The notes: generated by a model from the letters alone, not told the origin. Shown: positions 1 to 12,435, numbered from the stretch's first letter. The stretch is 64,000 nt of DNA from Rotaria sp. Silwood1 (GCA_905250075.1 CAJNOP010000172.1:62001-126000), one strand, 5' to 3'. A program made the numbers and translations.

Positions 1-1540
1 TTGGTTCCAAGAGCGCCATGAAGATGTGTGATTCTTTCAGTAAAGTTTGATCTTATGTGTTTTTCAAAACCTAGTTACGGCAGCAAAAATACTGATCTAT
101 GTATGATACATTCATTGCTATAATGCTAGATACTTAGAACAATATGCTTGCAGTCGATAATGATTTCTTCCATTAGTAATTTAATCTATAATGTGTAAGT
201 GCTATAATGACCTGTATGATAAATATATTGTTATTATTCCATAATAGTGAATTGATGGTTCTTACAGAAGACACAAAATAATCAAGAAGAAAGCGACATG
301 TGCGAAATGTGAGAAATAGTTAGATAATGTCGTATAATAACTAACGATAACTTGTGAAATGCATTTCTCATATTTTTTCTTTATGTAGAATACGGATATT
401 GATGAAGATTCAAGATAAAATCTGCAATCAAACCTGAAATATTTTAGATATAAATGTATTTCTTGTATAGTTAGAATAGTTCTTAGGTATTCTGCTGCGA
501 TGTTTACTAGGTGTTGAAGAAATTACAAAAAATAAGTTCAATGATTCATGTATTTCACTCTCGTCTATGTATTTCAGCATCAATTTTAGCCAGATAAATA
601 AAACTTTGAATAACGAAAGGTCTTTGTTAAAATATAATATATATGATAGAAACTTCAGCTTTTTATGCCAAGACAATTTATGAAAGATGTTATTGACAAT
701 TGTTTGCGAGTTCAATGCGCATAAAAACAGCTAACAATTATAACTAGTTTTCTAATAATATTCAAATATGTGTACAACATTAGGACTGTGTTTTTTTTCG
801 CATAAAGTGATACATCGTATTAATTCCATTCTTTCGTCGTTTGAATTAATTTTAATTAAAATCAGTTATATGCCATAGATATAGTGTTTGAATGCTTATA
901 GCAATATGAATAGACTAGTGATAAATTTTGATTGGAAGTTCCGAAGCAAGGTACAGTTTAATACCAAAGCATGGGAGGAGAATTAACATTTAACTAAGAT
1001 AGTCGTATGAACACAAAGCAAATCTTTCAAAACTAATCCTTTTTAAAGACTCTTCCCCTTCCCCAACCCAAAATTTTCAGTTTTTTCGTTTTTTTTTTAT
1101 CTTTTATGTTTGGTATGTAGATATAGATGTTCTCTATCTAATGAGCACATTTTTAAAAGACTAAACCACTTCTTTTACACGTTAAAAACTTGAAGAAAAC
1201 TCAATTTTGCACTAAAAAAGCGACACAGTGCAACTTTTTTCACTTTTTCTTAAAACAAGAATTTCAAACACCAAGTTTAAGTCCCCCCTCTTTCTTCTAA
1301 ACGGTAAGGCCGATTAGACTCAATTTTTTTTATGGGTACCGCTATAAAAGCACGGTATCTCTTTTCTTTTGAAAATACTGTACCGATGAAATTTTGTAGG
1401 CTCTACAAAATTAATACTATCCAAAAAACCAAAAACAGTTTTTTTTTATTGATTTTTTAATAATGTCCCCAGTGTTTCGCTTCTCCTGAGCCTTAGGAAA
1501 AGTATTTTTTCAGAGAAAAAAAAGACACATCCAGATTTAT
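1..1540. other. AT-rich non-coding region
   Basis: I see no supportable gene here. A 95-codon frame on the minus strand (428-715) exists but resembles nothing I recognise. The stretch around 1030-1450 has several poly-T runs and pyrimidine-rich blocks. Nothing else stands out. Confidence 0.5.
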
Positions 1541-3190
1541 TCCCTCGACTGTCGGGAGGGTCATACGAAATGAAATCTGTTTGTATGTATCTGTCAGAGT
1601 CAAAAAAAAAGCATCAGAAGTGAAGGTTATTTAGGCGTAACTTTAAAAATTTCACGGAAGATAATTGAGGTCGGGAAATCTGTACCTGAGGTCGGATTTT
1701 ACAACCGGCCTTCCCATTGGCCAGGAAGCCAACCAATCGGAAACGATCTTTTTTATTTTAAAGTTTTTGAAGGTTTTGATGAAACTTCATTATAGGTTAT
1801 CGAGGGCCAGGATTCCGAATCTGACGTCGGATTTCACATGTGAGCTTATGATTGGTTAGAGAGCTGAGCAATCAGATAGAAGTTTTTTTATTGCGTTTGA
1901 GCCTTTATATGAGATGCTTTCCTTGATTGAATGGAGGATGATATGCATAAAAACGAGTTTTATGCTTATGGTAAAGTCATAGATCGTGAATAAAAGATGG
2001 AAATGAAAAGTGAAGTTGATGACTACTTTGTGCTATATGTTCAGCCAATCGGAGGCTTTCAGTATTGTCGTCTGGGCTAACCAGATTTTTTCGAGCTGGG
2101 ACTTCAGCCAATCAGGTATTTTGACTATATGGCTCTTGTCGAAACAGGTTATTTTATAGCAAAGGACAGGGCAAATGGGATTTATTTGGTATTGGTTTAG
2201 AAACTGTATTTTCTTAACTATAGTGCCAGCTAATACAGTATATGTTGGCTTTAGATTGTGTCTAAACGTATGAGAAAGAAGAAAGTGACAGTGGATAGTG
2301 CGACTTTTCCCAATTTCATGAATATAGTTAGGAATTAAGTGCCTTTTTTTGTTGTTACCATGGAGCGTTTTCGGGCTATTCATTTCCTCGACTGAAGAGA
2401 GGGTCATTTGAAATAAAATGAGCTTGTATATGTGTCTGTCTGTTTGTGACAGGTCAAAGGTCATGGGATTACAGATTGTAGGTCATTATAAATGTTGACG
2501 AAAGTAAAGCGGGGTCGGGGAATCCCAATTTGAAATTGGTTTTGCGAAATTTTCAGTTTGAGGTTTTTTTTTCAGAGAAATTTTTTTTAGAAAGTCTGAC
2601 CGAGCGGAATCGAGGTCTAGGATTGCCATATGAGATCGTTTTTGGAAATTTTCAGTTTGAGTTTTTTTGGTCAGGCAATAGGTTTTTTACGTAAATGGTC
2701 GTTTTGCCCTCAACTGAAGGAGTTTATAAAAAATAAAATAAGTTTTTATGCTTGCTCTCTAGACTGATGAAAGAAAGATAGGAAGCGAATAAGTTTGCTT
2801 ACTTGTGTGTTTGCATTCACTTGTGAAGTCACCTAGGCACATATAATGGGCTAGATTCAGAGCAGCTATTTTCAACTAGGACTGCGAAGTTATCGTTACC
2901 AGAGAGTCACATCACCGGAACACTGGTTAGGGAAAATGCGGTACTCGTTTTTTAGTATTGAAAGAGTTTTTTGAGAAAATTATCATATTTTATAAAGGTT
3001 GACGAATGGAAATCGAGCTACAGGCATCTAAATCTATACTTGATCTCTTGAAATCTTCATTTTGAATTTTATCATCGAAGCAAGATTTTTTTTATGGGAA
3101 ATAGTGATCTTTTACTGTGCTGAAAGGGGTCATATGAAATCAAATGAGTTTTATGCTCTGATAGTCATTGGAACAGTAACGTATTCAGAT
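1541..3190. repeat. Degenerate tandem/dispersed repeat array
   Basis: A recurring anchor resembling CCTCGACTGAAGGGAGGGTC, followed by a segment like ATATGAAATAAAATGAG and then TGTATGTGTCTGTC, is found near 1541, 2384, 2705 and 3114, with a weaker copy near 1920. Outlying copies lie near 4478 and 9397. Between anchors are repeated blocks containing a GAGGTCGGGAATCC-like stretch and CCAAT or ATTGG boxes (for example near 1710-1740, 1850, 2043 and 2106). Copies are only about 60-75% alike by eye, so this is an old family. The spacing is irregular, which argues against a young satellite. I cannot assign it to a named transposon class. Confidence 0.6.
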
Positions 3191-5521
3191 GTGTTAGCGT
3201 GATAACAGTTTTCATGATATCAGTAACATCAAATATATATAAGACTTTTTTTAGGCCGCTAATTCAGTTAATTAAATATTTTCAATGTTCGGCTATTAGT
3301 CGGCCCAGCTTTATTCTGCCAGCAATATATTTAATGTGTTCTCGTTTCTTTTCTTACCAACTAATCTGCTTAGGATGGATTTATGCGTAGGTGGCACATT
3401 CTCTGTGATATAAATGCGCATTCAGGGATATTTTTAGATGGTTTGCGCTTGATCTTAGCTGATGAGTTGCGTCTGATCAGCTTTATTTGTAATTCGTTCT
3501 ACCTAAATGTGGTTCTCGAAGTAGATATGTGTCAGACAAAAATCTGACGCGTAGTATTGCATTCATGCAAAACCGTATTTGGAATTCCACTCGCATACGC
3601 ATTCAAGCCAACAAGTACTTCTGACACTCAAAGCCTAGTTTTAGTCAATTCGACATTATCAGTATCTAAGTCTACTCACGTTATCTTTGCTTTCTGGCGG
3701 AGTATCCGATTATTCATATATTTTTTCAGGAGTTCCGACTCGTGCAATTTCTAGCCACTATAACTCGAGCAAAGTAATATAAACAGATATATGTAAATGA
3801 GGTCATATCTTTTATATTCAATGGACAATAAACAACCATTGCTTACGTGCACTGAAGTAAATGAAGGGACTAGCCGTGGGTGGTACCTCGGATAGATGCC
3901 GACGAACGACTAGTCGCTGATATTGCAATTACACAATAGATTCACCTAACAAAATATCTGCCTAAAAGCTAGACTTTTTTGAGAATACTGCACTAAGGTT
4001 TCCTTGATGAGGAATTCCAATAAAACTCTGATTTTTCAGCTATACAATGAAATTGAAGGAATAAGGAATAGTTCACAACAAAGCTTCGCTTTAGAAATTC
4101 CCATCAAGAATTCTCGTGCTACAAATCTAACAATTTTCGGAGTAAGCGCAGTATGGAATCAGGTGGAGTGTAAATCAAAAAGGATGGTCTTATAGAGGAA
4201 TAGAATTAAACATGGCAGCGGGTAGCCGCGATTAGCTTTCCGAAGGGGCGCTGATGAGTGACTAGCCGCTGCGCTAGAAAATTCTCTGAAGGAGCGCTTC
4301 AGGTTGTTGGGATCCATTGGATAAATGTCAACGATCTAGATCTACCGGATTTCAATAGGAACTACAAGTGGCAAAGAACTGAGAAATATTTTCAAACAAA
4401 GTGTGAGAACAGCTTTTCTGCACATGCACAATATTTGCATAGGACATTTGGCGGAAAACATCACTCAAAGAATTTATATCCGATCGATCGGGAGTAAATA
4501 TGATTGAAATAAAAGAGAGTTTTTCTGTTGGTATGTGTCCTTGTCTGTGTTCATTCACGTGTCCGAATGTATTGGGATATATTCACATTAGCTGTCTAAT
4601 CTGACGGCTACTTTAAGTAGGAGCTTCATTCAAGTGTGGTATTCTGATTACCGGTCATATCTAATATGATTTATTTTAAGCTAGAAGTTCAGATAAACTC
4701 GTATTTTTCTAGCGGACGCTCTAGCAAACAACATCGTCCGCTGATGTGCTAGTAAGCATACGGGTTTCTAGTAGAATTTTGAAAAGTATGATGTGCTTTC
4801 ACCATGGTGTTGCGAACGCATTTTACTTCGTGACCCTCTCAGAAAATTGAATATAATCTCTTTTTTCGGATGCATGCGGATACTGCTACCGTAGTGTAGT
4901 TCATTTAGATTTCTGTTGAGTATCAATGTGTAGGTATCAGTTTCATTAGATGAATTTATGACAAAAACCATCACATGGATCCGCATACCATTGTGCACAA
5001 CGAGATTAACGCTAATATAAACGACCACACACCCACCCATCCTTTTTCAAACGTTAGATACCAACTTTGTTGAAGACTGTAAAGCAGTATATAGCACCGA
5101 CAGAATCCAATATTCAGTCGAGGGTCAAGCAAGTCACACGGGCGAGCGTTACTTGTTTCTAGTTGCTACAGAAAAATCTTAGCCTCAAAAACGTAGTGCA
5201 GCCGTTTGCAAGGTGGAAAACTTCAGACAATATTTGGCCTTTGACATGAAGAAATCTTCTGGAAGAAAGCATTTGAGAGTTTTGAGCCTATGACAACTTT
5301 TGTTCTTTTTATCGAGATCTATCTATTATTAAAGTTCCAAAAATTTTCGTCGAACCGTTTTCAAGAAACTTCGGAAAGGGGAGGAGTCTCCTGAAATAGA
5401 AATGCTTTGAGTGTGTGAATGGTAGGTACGAGCAAAGAACACTCCCACCCTCATTCTTAAAATTGAAAAAGACCGATCTCGATGTTCGTAATAATGTCAT
5501 TATTAAGCTTGTATCTATTTC
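3191..5521. other. Non-coding region with one outlying repeat anchor
   Basis: Only short open frames occur and none looks protein-like. Near 4478-4560 there is a diverged copy of the anchor repeat seen at 1541-3190. The stretch 5290-5345 resembles 59215-59290 (both contain a CTATGACAA block followed by a T-rich segment ending in AATTTTTC or AATTTTCG), suggesting another dispersed element. Confidence 0.4.
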
Positions 5522-6646
5522 TTATAACTGAGATGAAAGATGTTCGAATGATGACGTAAAATATAGAAGCGAACTGAAATCTCGAGGATCAAGCCATAGA
5601 TGAGACCTGTCAAATTCATCACCTAACTGGATCATGCGTTGTGAAGCAATATTTCGAGATAGCATCTCCGTCGCCGTGGCTAATGCTTGTCTTCGGCATA
5701 AACTATTAAAAGCTGATGATTGTTCAACGTGACATAGCATGAATGGTATACCATTGTTGAAGGCCATGTGACTCAAGGAAGACAACAAATGTTGTTTCTC
5801 ATCATCCAAGGATGAGATTGAACCAGATGATTGAAAAAAGTTAAATACAAGCCAGTATATACCACGATAAGTGTTTGTCTGAGAAGGTCGATCATCACAG
5901 ATAATGGCATTGGAAGGTTGCCATACGGATGCCACCGTATATCGACCTGAAGCGAAATCGCCGATAAGAAATGTGCCAATGTATTCAGCCATTTTCGTAA
6001 TACGTCGCAAGTCATCCAATACTGGACGGCAAACCCAATCAGCCATGTCAATCATGCATAATTGTTCTATTTCGACTGGAGTAAGTTTTCGTAACGAAGT
6101 TGACATGATGTTCGATTGTGTAGCAATAACAAAGATATCTAATAGAGCAATTTCTTTTCTTATCACTGTTGTATGGGCGCGTTGCAGAGTCAAGGATGGA
6201 GTGTTGGTGAGCAGCGTGTAACCTTGACTAAAGTCGATTTGATCATGTTCCCAGACTTTTCTTGAATGCGAAAACAGTTTGAGGCTCAGATGTTGGCGTC
6301 GTCGGTTAGGTTCGACACGCAGTAAACGACCAAAAGCAGCTTTCATTATATTCCTACCGAACTGTACTTCTTTCAAGTTGACTACATGAGCGGCTACTAC
6401 TCGCTCATTTTTAGGTTCTAGTAATTGAAAACAGTATGATTTAGAATATTGTTCCATACACCAGAGATAATCAGTGAATTCACAATGAAAAGCTACTGAA
6501 AACGATCGAGCGTTCGGACTCATCGCGGCGGATGTTTGATTTGTTGCTTCACAACGTCGAAACAGATCGTCTAGTCGATCGCGATCGCTACAATAATCTT
6601 CGTTGGTTCGATAGCAGAAAACGGGCTCTGAATCTTCCATTGCCAT
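5522..6646 (-). CDS. HLS1-like GNAT family N-acetyltransferase
   Basis: Predicted 374-residue acetyltransferase. The first half reads as a GNAT fold: a strand around 82-95, a motif-A stretch at about 107-122 (GRLLRVEPNRRRQHLS) and a later strand-helix with YTLLTNTPSLTL at 143-154. The second half resembles the C-terminal domain of plant HOOKLESS1-like proteins as I recall it: TVASVW at 237-242, LGDEFD at 341-346 and WLDPRDF at 351-357. The usual acetyl-CoA loop R-x-x-G-x-G/A is degraded here (RRQHLS, no glycine), so activity is uncertain. I start at 6646 (MAMEDS) because this gives the family's usual length and because a good splice acceptor (TATTTCAG) ends at 6718 upstream. The frame stays open to 7069, so a longer N-terminus is possible. 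No intron lies in the core. Substrate unknown. Confidence 0.6.
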   Translation of the reverse strand: MAMEDSEPVFCYRTNEDYCSDRDRLDDLFRRCEATNQTSAAMSPNARSFSVAFHCEFTDYLWCMEQYSKSYCFQLLEPKNERVVAAHVVNLKEVQFGRNIMKAAFGRLLRVEPNRRRQHLSLKLFSHSRKVWEHDQIDFSQGYTLLTNTPSLTLQRAHTTVIRKEIALLDIFVIATQSNIMSTSLRKLTPVEIEQLCMIDMADWVCRPVLDDLRRITKMAEYIGTFLIGDFASGRYTVASVWQPSNAIICDDRPSQTNTYRGIYWLVFNFFQSSGSISSLDDEKQHLLSSLSHMAFNNGIPFMLCHVEQSSAFNSLCRRQALATATEMLSRNIASQRMIQLGDEFDRSHLWLDPRDFSSLLYFTSSFEHLSSQL

Positions 6647-8186
6647 GTAAAATGACCGTATGTTCTGTTCGCACAAAGTGATGTCGATCGATTTAACTAT
6701 CGACAATATCTGAAATAATAGATAACACAGTAATTTATGTAAAGCGAGCCTTTTCTTATTTTGACATGATGAAAAAAGTGCATACATGGCAAACGTAAAG
6801 TGGGTCAAGGTAAGAGTAAATTTTCTTTCTGTGCGAGGTGGCATGTTTTGATTTAAGCATCGAATGAAATTCATGCCAATCATCTGAAAAGCCATGGTAG
6901 GAAGATTTATTCTTACTTGAACAAAAAAGGAGCTTTCGTTATAATACAGCACAGTGAAAAAAATTCGTGTTGCTAACGCTGGATGGTCTTTATTATTATT
7001 ATGCTCGTAAATGTAACAGTCGAAACTGCTTACAAGATAGTTTAGAGAGAAATCATGATATGTAAGCATTAACGCAGAAGATAAATGCGCTGAGTTCCAC
7101 GGTTGCCACCAATATCATCAAGTTGAGTATTGACTCTGCACGTGTGAATGTAAGATAGTACACACTGAGACAAAAAGAAGAAAAGCATAAAACTATTTAG
7201 TAACTTGAGAAGAAGCAAAACAACGCAAAAGAGATAAGAAAAAGAGGGGCAAAAAAGCATTATCGACAGCATTTCAAGGATAACAAGAAAAAGAAAAAGG
7301 TGAAGCAACGAAAAGAAAAAAAGGAGAAGGACAAGAAGAAGGGTTTTGCATGCTCTCTTTTTTATACAATTACTTTATTTTGATAAAGAAAAGTGAATGT
7401 CCAAGATCTTTCGTCTGCATACATTATAATCTTCATTGACTTTGGTGTTTAACATAAGCCTTCAGTAACAGTTTAATCATTAGTCTTACTGTATAGGTTA
7501 CAAGATGATATCAGTGGACAGTGATAAATGCGAAAAAAGTTGCCTCAGTGCCTTGTTGAAGATAGAACGTTCTGCTTTTAATCATCTAAAACTTCCGTGC
7601 AGTTTTTGAATATTTTCTATACATCTATCGACTGTTAGTTTCGAGATTAATTGATTTGTTCATGGGAATCCTAGATATTTAAATTCATTTACTATCTCAA
7701 TGTTTCATCTGTTGTTTTCTATGTGCATTCTTGGCCTTCTTCTTTGTCAATAAAACAGCTGTACTAATGTTTTTGACACATTGATAGCTTGTTTACATTG
7801 TTTCAGTATGCAAATATTCAATCGTAGGATGACACGACCAAGCGTAACGGAATTTCATCGTTTACATTGTGTACGCTATATCCCCTTCTCAATAAAAGCT
7901 AACACTCTGACATTTGCATCATTTGTAGAGACCATTTAGATAGGCTATCACTAAAAAGTTCATTGATATTTCTTTAGCCAGATCTGAGTTGTAAGAAAAA
8001 TACCGATCAATACGAAATGTCAAAAAAAAAACATAAAATTCTTTTAGATTGGAGCGAGAGTTTAGTATTTTACTACTGCGGTCGATGATTACGACGACTG
8101 TAAACAATGGTGTACATTACTGTAAACGACAGTAAACTGGTCGCTGTTCACCAGTTTGGCAATGACCATATTACGGTCATAATGTA
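6647..8186. other. Upstream region of the acetyltransferase, no clear gene
   Basis: The 6647-7069 part stays open in the frame of the acetyltransferase but carries a convincing minus-strand splice acceptor ending at 6718, so it probably contains a 5' UTR intron. 7190-7345 is a purine-rich, AAG-dense tract on the plus strand, whose antisense reading yields a misleading Leu/Phe-rich frame. 7346-8186 shows nothing I can support. Confidence 0.4.
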
Positions 8187-9144
8187 TATGTGATAAATTC
8201 TGATCCCCTTCAAGTCCTATTCTTTTTTTTATATGTTTTCTTAGTAGAAAAGACTGATATTTGCAGCATGTATACTAGCCATCGAGATCTACTCTGCAAT
8301 AGAATTTCAGCTTTCTACCTCTTACAGTTAGAGAGATACAATTAACCTAAAATTAAAAGGAACTTTCGGATTTATCAGTGAGAATTTTTCCGCCATTTTA
8401 TTAAGAATGCTGAATAGAAAATAATGGTTTTTAACGAGGTATACAATGCAAAATTCTTTTCGTATTATGAGACAAAAAAACTGCGTTAATGTTTAGGTAT
8501 CTGCTCATCATCTTAATCTATCTGTTCGTTTAATCGATTCGGTAATTTTTCCATCATTTTTCACATCTAATACAATTGATCGAAATTCTCTATTATTTTT
8601 GGAAATATTTAGTGTGATATAAGTATAAATCATCAAGTATAAATTTATATTGTTCTAGATATGTAAGTGCGGTTTTTTGTCTTTATTTGAAAACCGATAA
8701 ATTTATTAAAAACTATAAAATTAATAAATCACTTCACTTAATAAAAGTTAATTTATCTGTTAATGTAACTCGTTCTTGAGTTTATTGTTTCTGCACGTTA
8801 TGAGAATCACATCAAAGATGATTGTGTAATTTCTCTGTTTTAATATCCACATGGATAAATAATAGAACGCAGAAGTGATACATAGAAAAATACAAGTCAC
8901 TCGTGATGAGAGATTGATCGAATAGCTCTAATATTTTCATACACACTGTTTGTGAAAAATATATCGAAAAATTTCTAATAATTTTAGGTTACTTGTATCT
9001 CTCTAACTATAAAAGAAAGAAAGTTGAAATTCTATTGCACAATAGATCTAGATATATGCTGCAAATATAAGCCTTTTCTACTAAGAAAGCATATAAAAGA
9101 AGAATATGACTTGAAGAGGATCAGAACTTGTTACACATACTTTA
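8187..9144. mobile_element. Foldback element with ~190 bp inverted termini
   Basis: 8187-8385 and 8950-9144 are inverted copies of each other, roughly 80-85% alike by eye. Shared blocks include TTCTGATCC, CTTCAAGTC, TTTCTTAGTAGAAAAG, ATTTGCAGCAT, CAATAGAATTTCA and GTTAGAGAGATACAA. The spacer (about 560 bp) has no protein-like frame. Long inverted ends with a non-coding centre fit a non-autonomous DNA transposon of MITE or foldback type. I could not identify a target-site duplication. Confidence 0.75.
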
Positions 9145-10039
9145 TTGGAATATTTTTTTTTCTCAACAAACGAACAAATCGATTGATTCCAAGATGATTA
9201 ATTCTTCTTATCATTATTGATTGTTGACTCACTCTTTTTCATGGATATCGCACTGTTCAAAGTAACCCTTTTAAAGAAGCAGAATGGACCGAATGATCAT
9301 GACGCATGATAGATGGGTGAGAAGAGGGATATTAGGTGACAATCAACAACATAGTCGTTTGACCTTTACTCACTTTGACATACTCACCCTTATGATTCCC
9401 TCGACTAAAGGAAGGGTCATATGAGATACAATAAAATGCGTTCGTATATTTATATGCTTGCATGCACATGTATAGTCACATGTCTGCTTGTATTAGTTTA
9501 AGTTTACAAAACTTTTCAAGGTTATGACTGCATTATGCAATACTTTGAGTTAATCAAATGTTTTCGGTATCCGGATCTTCGTAGCCAATTTGAATCTATA
9601 AGCTGTTTTTGTATCTAAGCTTTCTCTTATCGATTTTTTTAGGTAGGAGTTTCTGCAGGTCACATACTTTTCCCTGTGTAATTTTGATTTAATCAGAGTT
9701 TTCATGTTTGAAAGTGAGTGAGGCAGATCTGTTCACTTTGCATGTCTCGTGGATGTTTTTTTCTTTGTTTAGGTTGAATAATCAGTTGTTTGTTCTCACT
9801 GATCTTTGATAATTGTGTGACACAGTGTACTCTATTGTAGAAATGGTTTCATAATAGTCCTAATATTTTCAATTTTCAAATGAGAATCCCGTGCCCAATG
9901 ATGCAGAAATTTTCTGTAAGGGACCAAAATATTACTCGGTTAGATTGTAAATAAAAGTAGATGCTATTTTGGATAAGTAGAGTTAGTCGTTAAAAACCGA
10001 ATGTTCCCTTCAAGGAACATTGCAGCTATTGTTATTCAA
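9145..10039. other. Non-coding, with one repeat anchor copy
   Basis: 9397-9475 carries a clear copy of the anchor family of 1541-3190 (TCCCTCGACTAAAGG followed by AAGGGTCATATGAGA). It lies about 6 kb from the cluster, showing that the family is dispersed. I see no gene. Confidence 0.5.
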
Positions 10040-10890
10040 TACTTGATAAAACTTTATATACCAAAGTCAGTCTATTCTTAGATGAAGATGATTTTATAAA
10101 TCATAAAGTAGAACCATATATCTTTCACTCGACCGTCAGATAGTATAGCAGAGTTTTTAACGCCGATAATCTAAAAAAACTTCGTTATTACTCTAAGAAC
10201 GTTATTTACTCATAATTATTTCGTTTTATAAAAGTGACATCGCTTAGCATAACGTCAAGATATCTAATGACACCGTTCGGTAATATTTTCAACGACCTAC
10301 TGGCTTATTTTGATATTTAAGAAAGTATCCTTTGAAAGAGACATTTGGTCATAACGGCATACAAGGTTCTATTAATCTATGAATAACGAAAGAAGTATTT
10401 GAAGTACTACTTCAATCTTAAAGAATCCCCGATTATCCAACAGCTTCATGTCGTCTACGACAGAGTTACTGATTTCATTCCCATTTTGAAGACTTTATGA
10501 TTGTCTTTGTTCTACTTCTGGAGAGTATTCAATAACCATTGCGTCGGTGAACTGAGACCACTAGCGAAATTATGCAATGGTGTATTTGTCCGCCGTACGA
10601 TTGAGATCACAGTACTTGCTTGAGTTCCAAGGGCAGTGTCATGATGGAATGGAAAGTGCAAAAATGTTTGAATATTGCAAATATTTTATTCAGTTTGTCC
10701 ACAATATTATATGAAATAATTAAACACAATTATCAATGAGAAAAAGTTTCTCGTATCAATTAAGCAAAGCGATACATGTATGTCGTTTGTAATGGATGTC
10801 TCTTGAAAATAACACTCGGTATCTCTATAAGAGAAAAATAGTACTTTGTGATAACCATAATAGGATCAGATTGAATATGCAGAACTTCTA
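10040..10890 (+). repeat. Dispersed ~850 bp repeat, copy A
   Basis: This segment aligns by eye, in the same orientation, with 33930-34860. Shared landmarks in order are: ATTATTTCGTT, GTATAACGTTCA/GCATAACGTCAA, ACCGTTCGGTTAT/ACCGTTCGGTAAT, ACGACCTA, a CATAACG/TATAACG block, CTAGC-AAAT, a block like AATGGCACGGAAAGT, AAAAATTGCAAATA and ATTCA followed by GT. There is no open frame of note in either copy. It could be a decayed non-autonomous transposon or an old segmental duplication. Confidence 0.65.
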
Positions 10891-11036
10891 TTGTAGCGGT
10901 GTGTTTTTACTCATCGTTCAAAACAATCACTCGTGAGATGTAAGTGGAAATCTACCTAGTAATACAATCACTAGCTAGTTATTGAAATATATTTAATGAT
11001 TTTCCATGATTACCAACAGATTTTATTAAAGTTTAT

Positions 11037-11900
11037 AAATGGCATATTGTTCGAATCAATGACAGTTTCTTTTTTGAATCGTTTCGGCTAATTTTTCTTG
11101 TGTTATATTAGTATTTCGTTCATTATTATCATCATTTTCTATTTTTCCATTTTTAGCAGTTAATACTTCATCGCCCCACTTATCAATTATTAAATCTTGA
11201 TCTTCTCCAGCTTCACCAGTGTCGTTTACAAGAGAATACTATGCGACAAATTAGCAATAGATTTAAATAAAATATGGCCTATTGTAATATGAGAAAGGTA
11301 TGTAATTATGTAACACTTGAAGTATGAAAAAGTTCCAATGTTATGTAATCAACCCTTTTTTTGTTTCTTCTCACCATAGCCTTCATTAAAAGAATTACCT
11401 CCAGATGATTCATCTTCACTTTCATCATTACGTTTGTTCTACAAATCGTCTGCATTGAGTGGTATTAGGATACCAATTGAATCATCAGCATTAGGAACAT
11501 TTTGATTTGATTCCCCTTGGTTTTTTTTGTATATCTTTCATAAAAGAAGACGATTACATGCTGTTAAATGTGTTCAGTGAACCAAACACCAGAATAGATC
11601 AATATTTGTAAACATCTGAAAAGCTTTTTGCATGTTGGTAACATCATCACAATTTACAGAAGTAACTCAATTTTGACTATCTAAATCACGAAGACGATTA
11701 TGAACTTCGATGGCTATATTTAAAGCTGGATGACGTTGCGTAAAGAGTTAAAACCGCAATATTGTCGAATTTAATTTCAAATCATCATGCAGCCAATGTC
11801 TAGTAATATGAAAGAAAGAATATTCATGTTAATCAGACCAATAATCTGATGTTAAGGCTACAAGCTTAACAGTCTTTAATGTATTGTGCTTTTGTGATTA
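11037..11900 (-). pseudogene. Decayed hAT-like transposase
   Basis: On the minus strand a broken frame reads LVALTSDYWSD, a stop, then FFHITRHWLHDDLKLNSTIL and further on HPALNIAIEVHNRLRDLDSQ. The order 'TSDYWSD ... HW-DDLKLNSTIL' resembles the RNase-H-like core of hAT transposases (T-D-W-S followed by a W-I-D-x-W-K-L segment). Several in-frame stops and at least one frame change follow, then an acidic stretch (NDESEDESSGG) and, after about 100 bp, GEDQDLIIDKWGDEVLTAKN running to a stop near 11037. The hAT assignment is inference from the short core; the last part may belong to a different gene. It is certainly not intact. Confidence 0.5.
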
Positions 11901-11913
11901 GAGTTGTAGAGGT

Positions 11914-12434
11914 GTGTCAGAATACAGGCTTCGTCCGCGTCTACATCCATATCCTTGTCTCTTAAGAAACAAGTATAGAGTATCTTCAGCTGATCTTCAC
12001 CAAACATTAAAATTACCAACTTTAAAAGAAAAATTTCAAAAAAGTCTTCTTAAACGAATGAAAAATATACAAATATATGAACAGGATCTCTTGGATTGTT
12101 TTATATCATACAAAAATATTAAGAATAATGTACATCTACATTACAATGACAAACCAAATATAATTGGCCTTCCGATTGGAAGGCCAAATAAACGAATTAT
12201 ATCTTTTACAGAATTCAACAGCTCCACCTTCTTTGACAAACTATGTAACTACACATGGACAAATTGACAAATTGGAAATATAGCAAACGCACTACTATTA
12301 TCATCACAACTCCTGGCCGTTAATCCTTAAATTCTTCTTTCATTTCTTTTTCTTGTACAAATCACTATCATTAGGCTATCAGCACCCTAGAGGTGAATTA
12401 GCCTCCCAAATAAACATAAGCATTAAAAAAAAAA
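11914..12434 (+). mobile_element. 3' end of a LINE-type retrotransposon
   Basis: A frame of 117 codons (11914-12267) contains LPTLKEKFQKSLLKRMKNI, typical of the extreme C-terminus of LINE reverse-transcriptase proteins. It is followed by about 150 bp of 3' UTR with a stretch GTGAATTAGCCTCCCAAATA that is LINE-like in style, an AATAAA signal near 12409, and an uninterrupted A run ending at 12435. This order (RT tail, UTR, poly-A) fits a 5'-truncated insertion. The element lies between the hAT-like relic and the permease fragment. The 5' boundary is not precise and I could not identify a target-site duplication. Confidence 0.65.
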
Positions 12435-12435
12435 A

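Noticed and set aside
428-715. 95-codon minus-strand frame
   Set aside because: No motif, AT-driven composition, no splice or start context that I trust.
2033-2464. 143-codon minus-strand frame
   Set aside because: It overlaps the degenerate repeat array, has no recognisable motif, and its Trp/Leu-containing end is a reading of the repeated CCAAT-containing block.
7069-7308. 79-codon Leu/Phe-rich minus-strand frame resembling a membrane peptide
   Set aside because: It is the antisense of an AAG-rich purine tract; the hydrophobicity comes from base composition.
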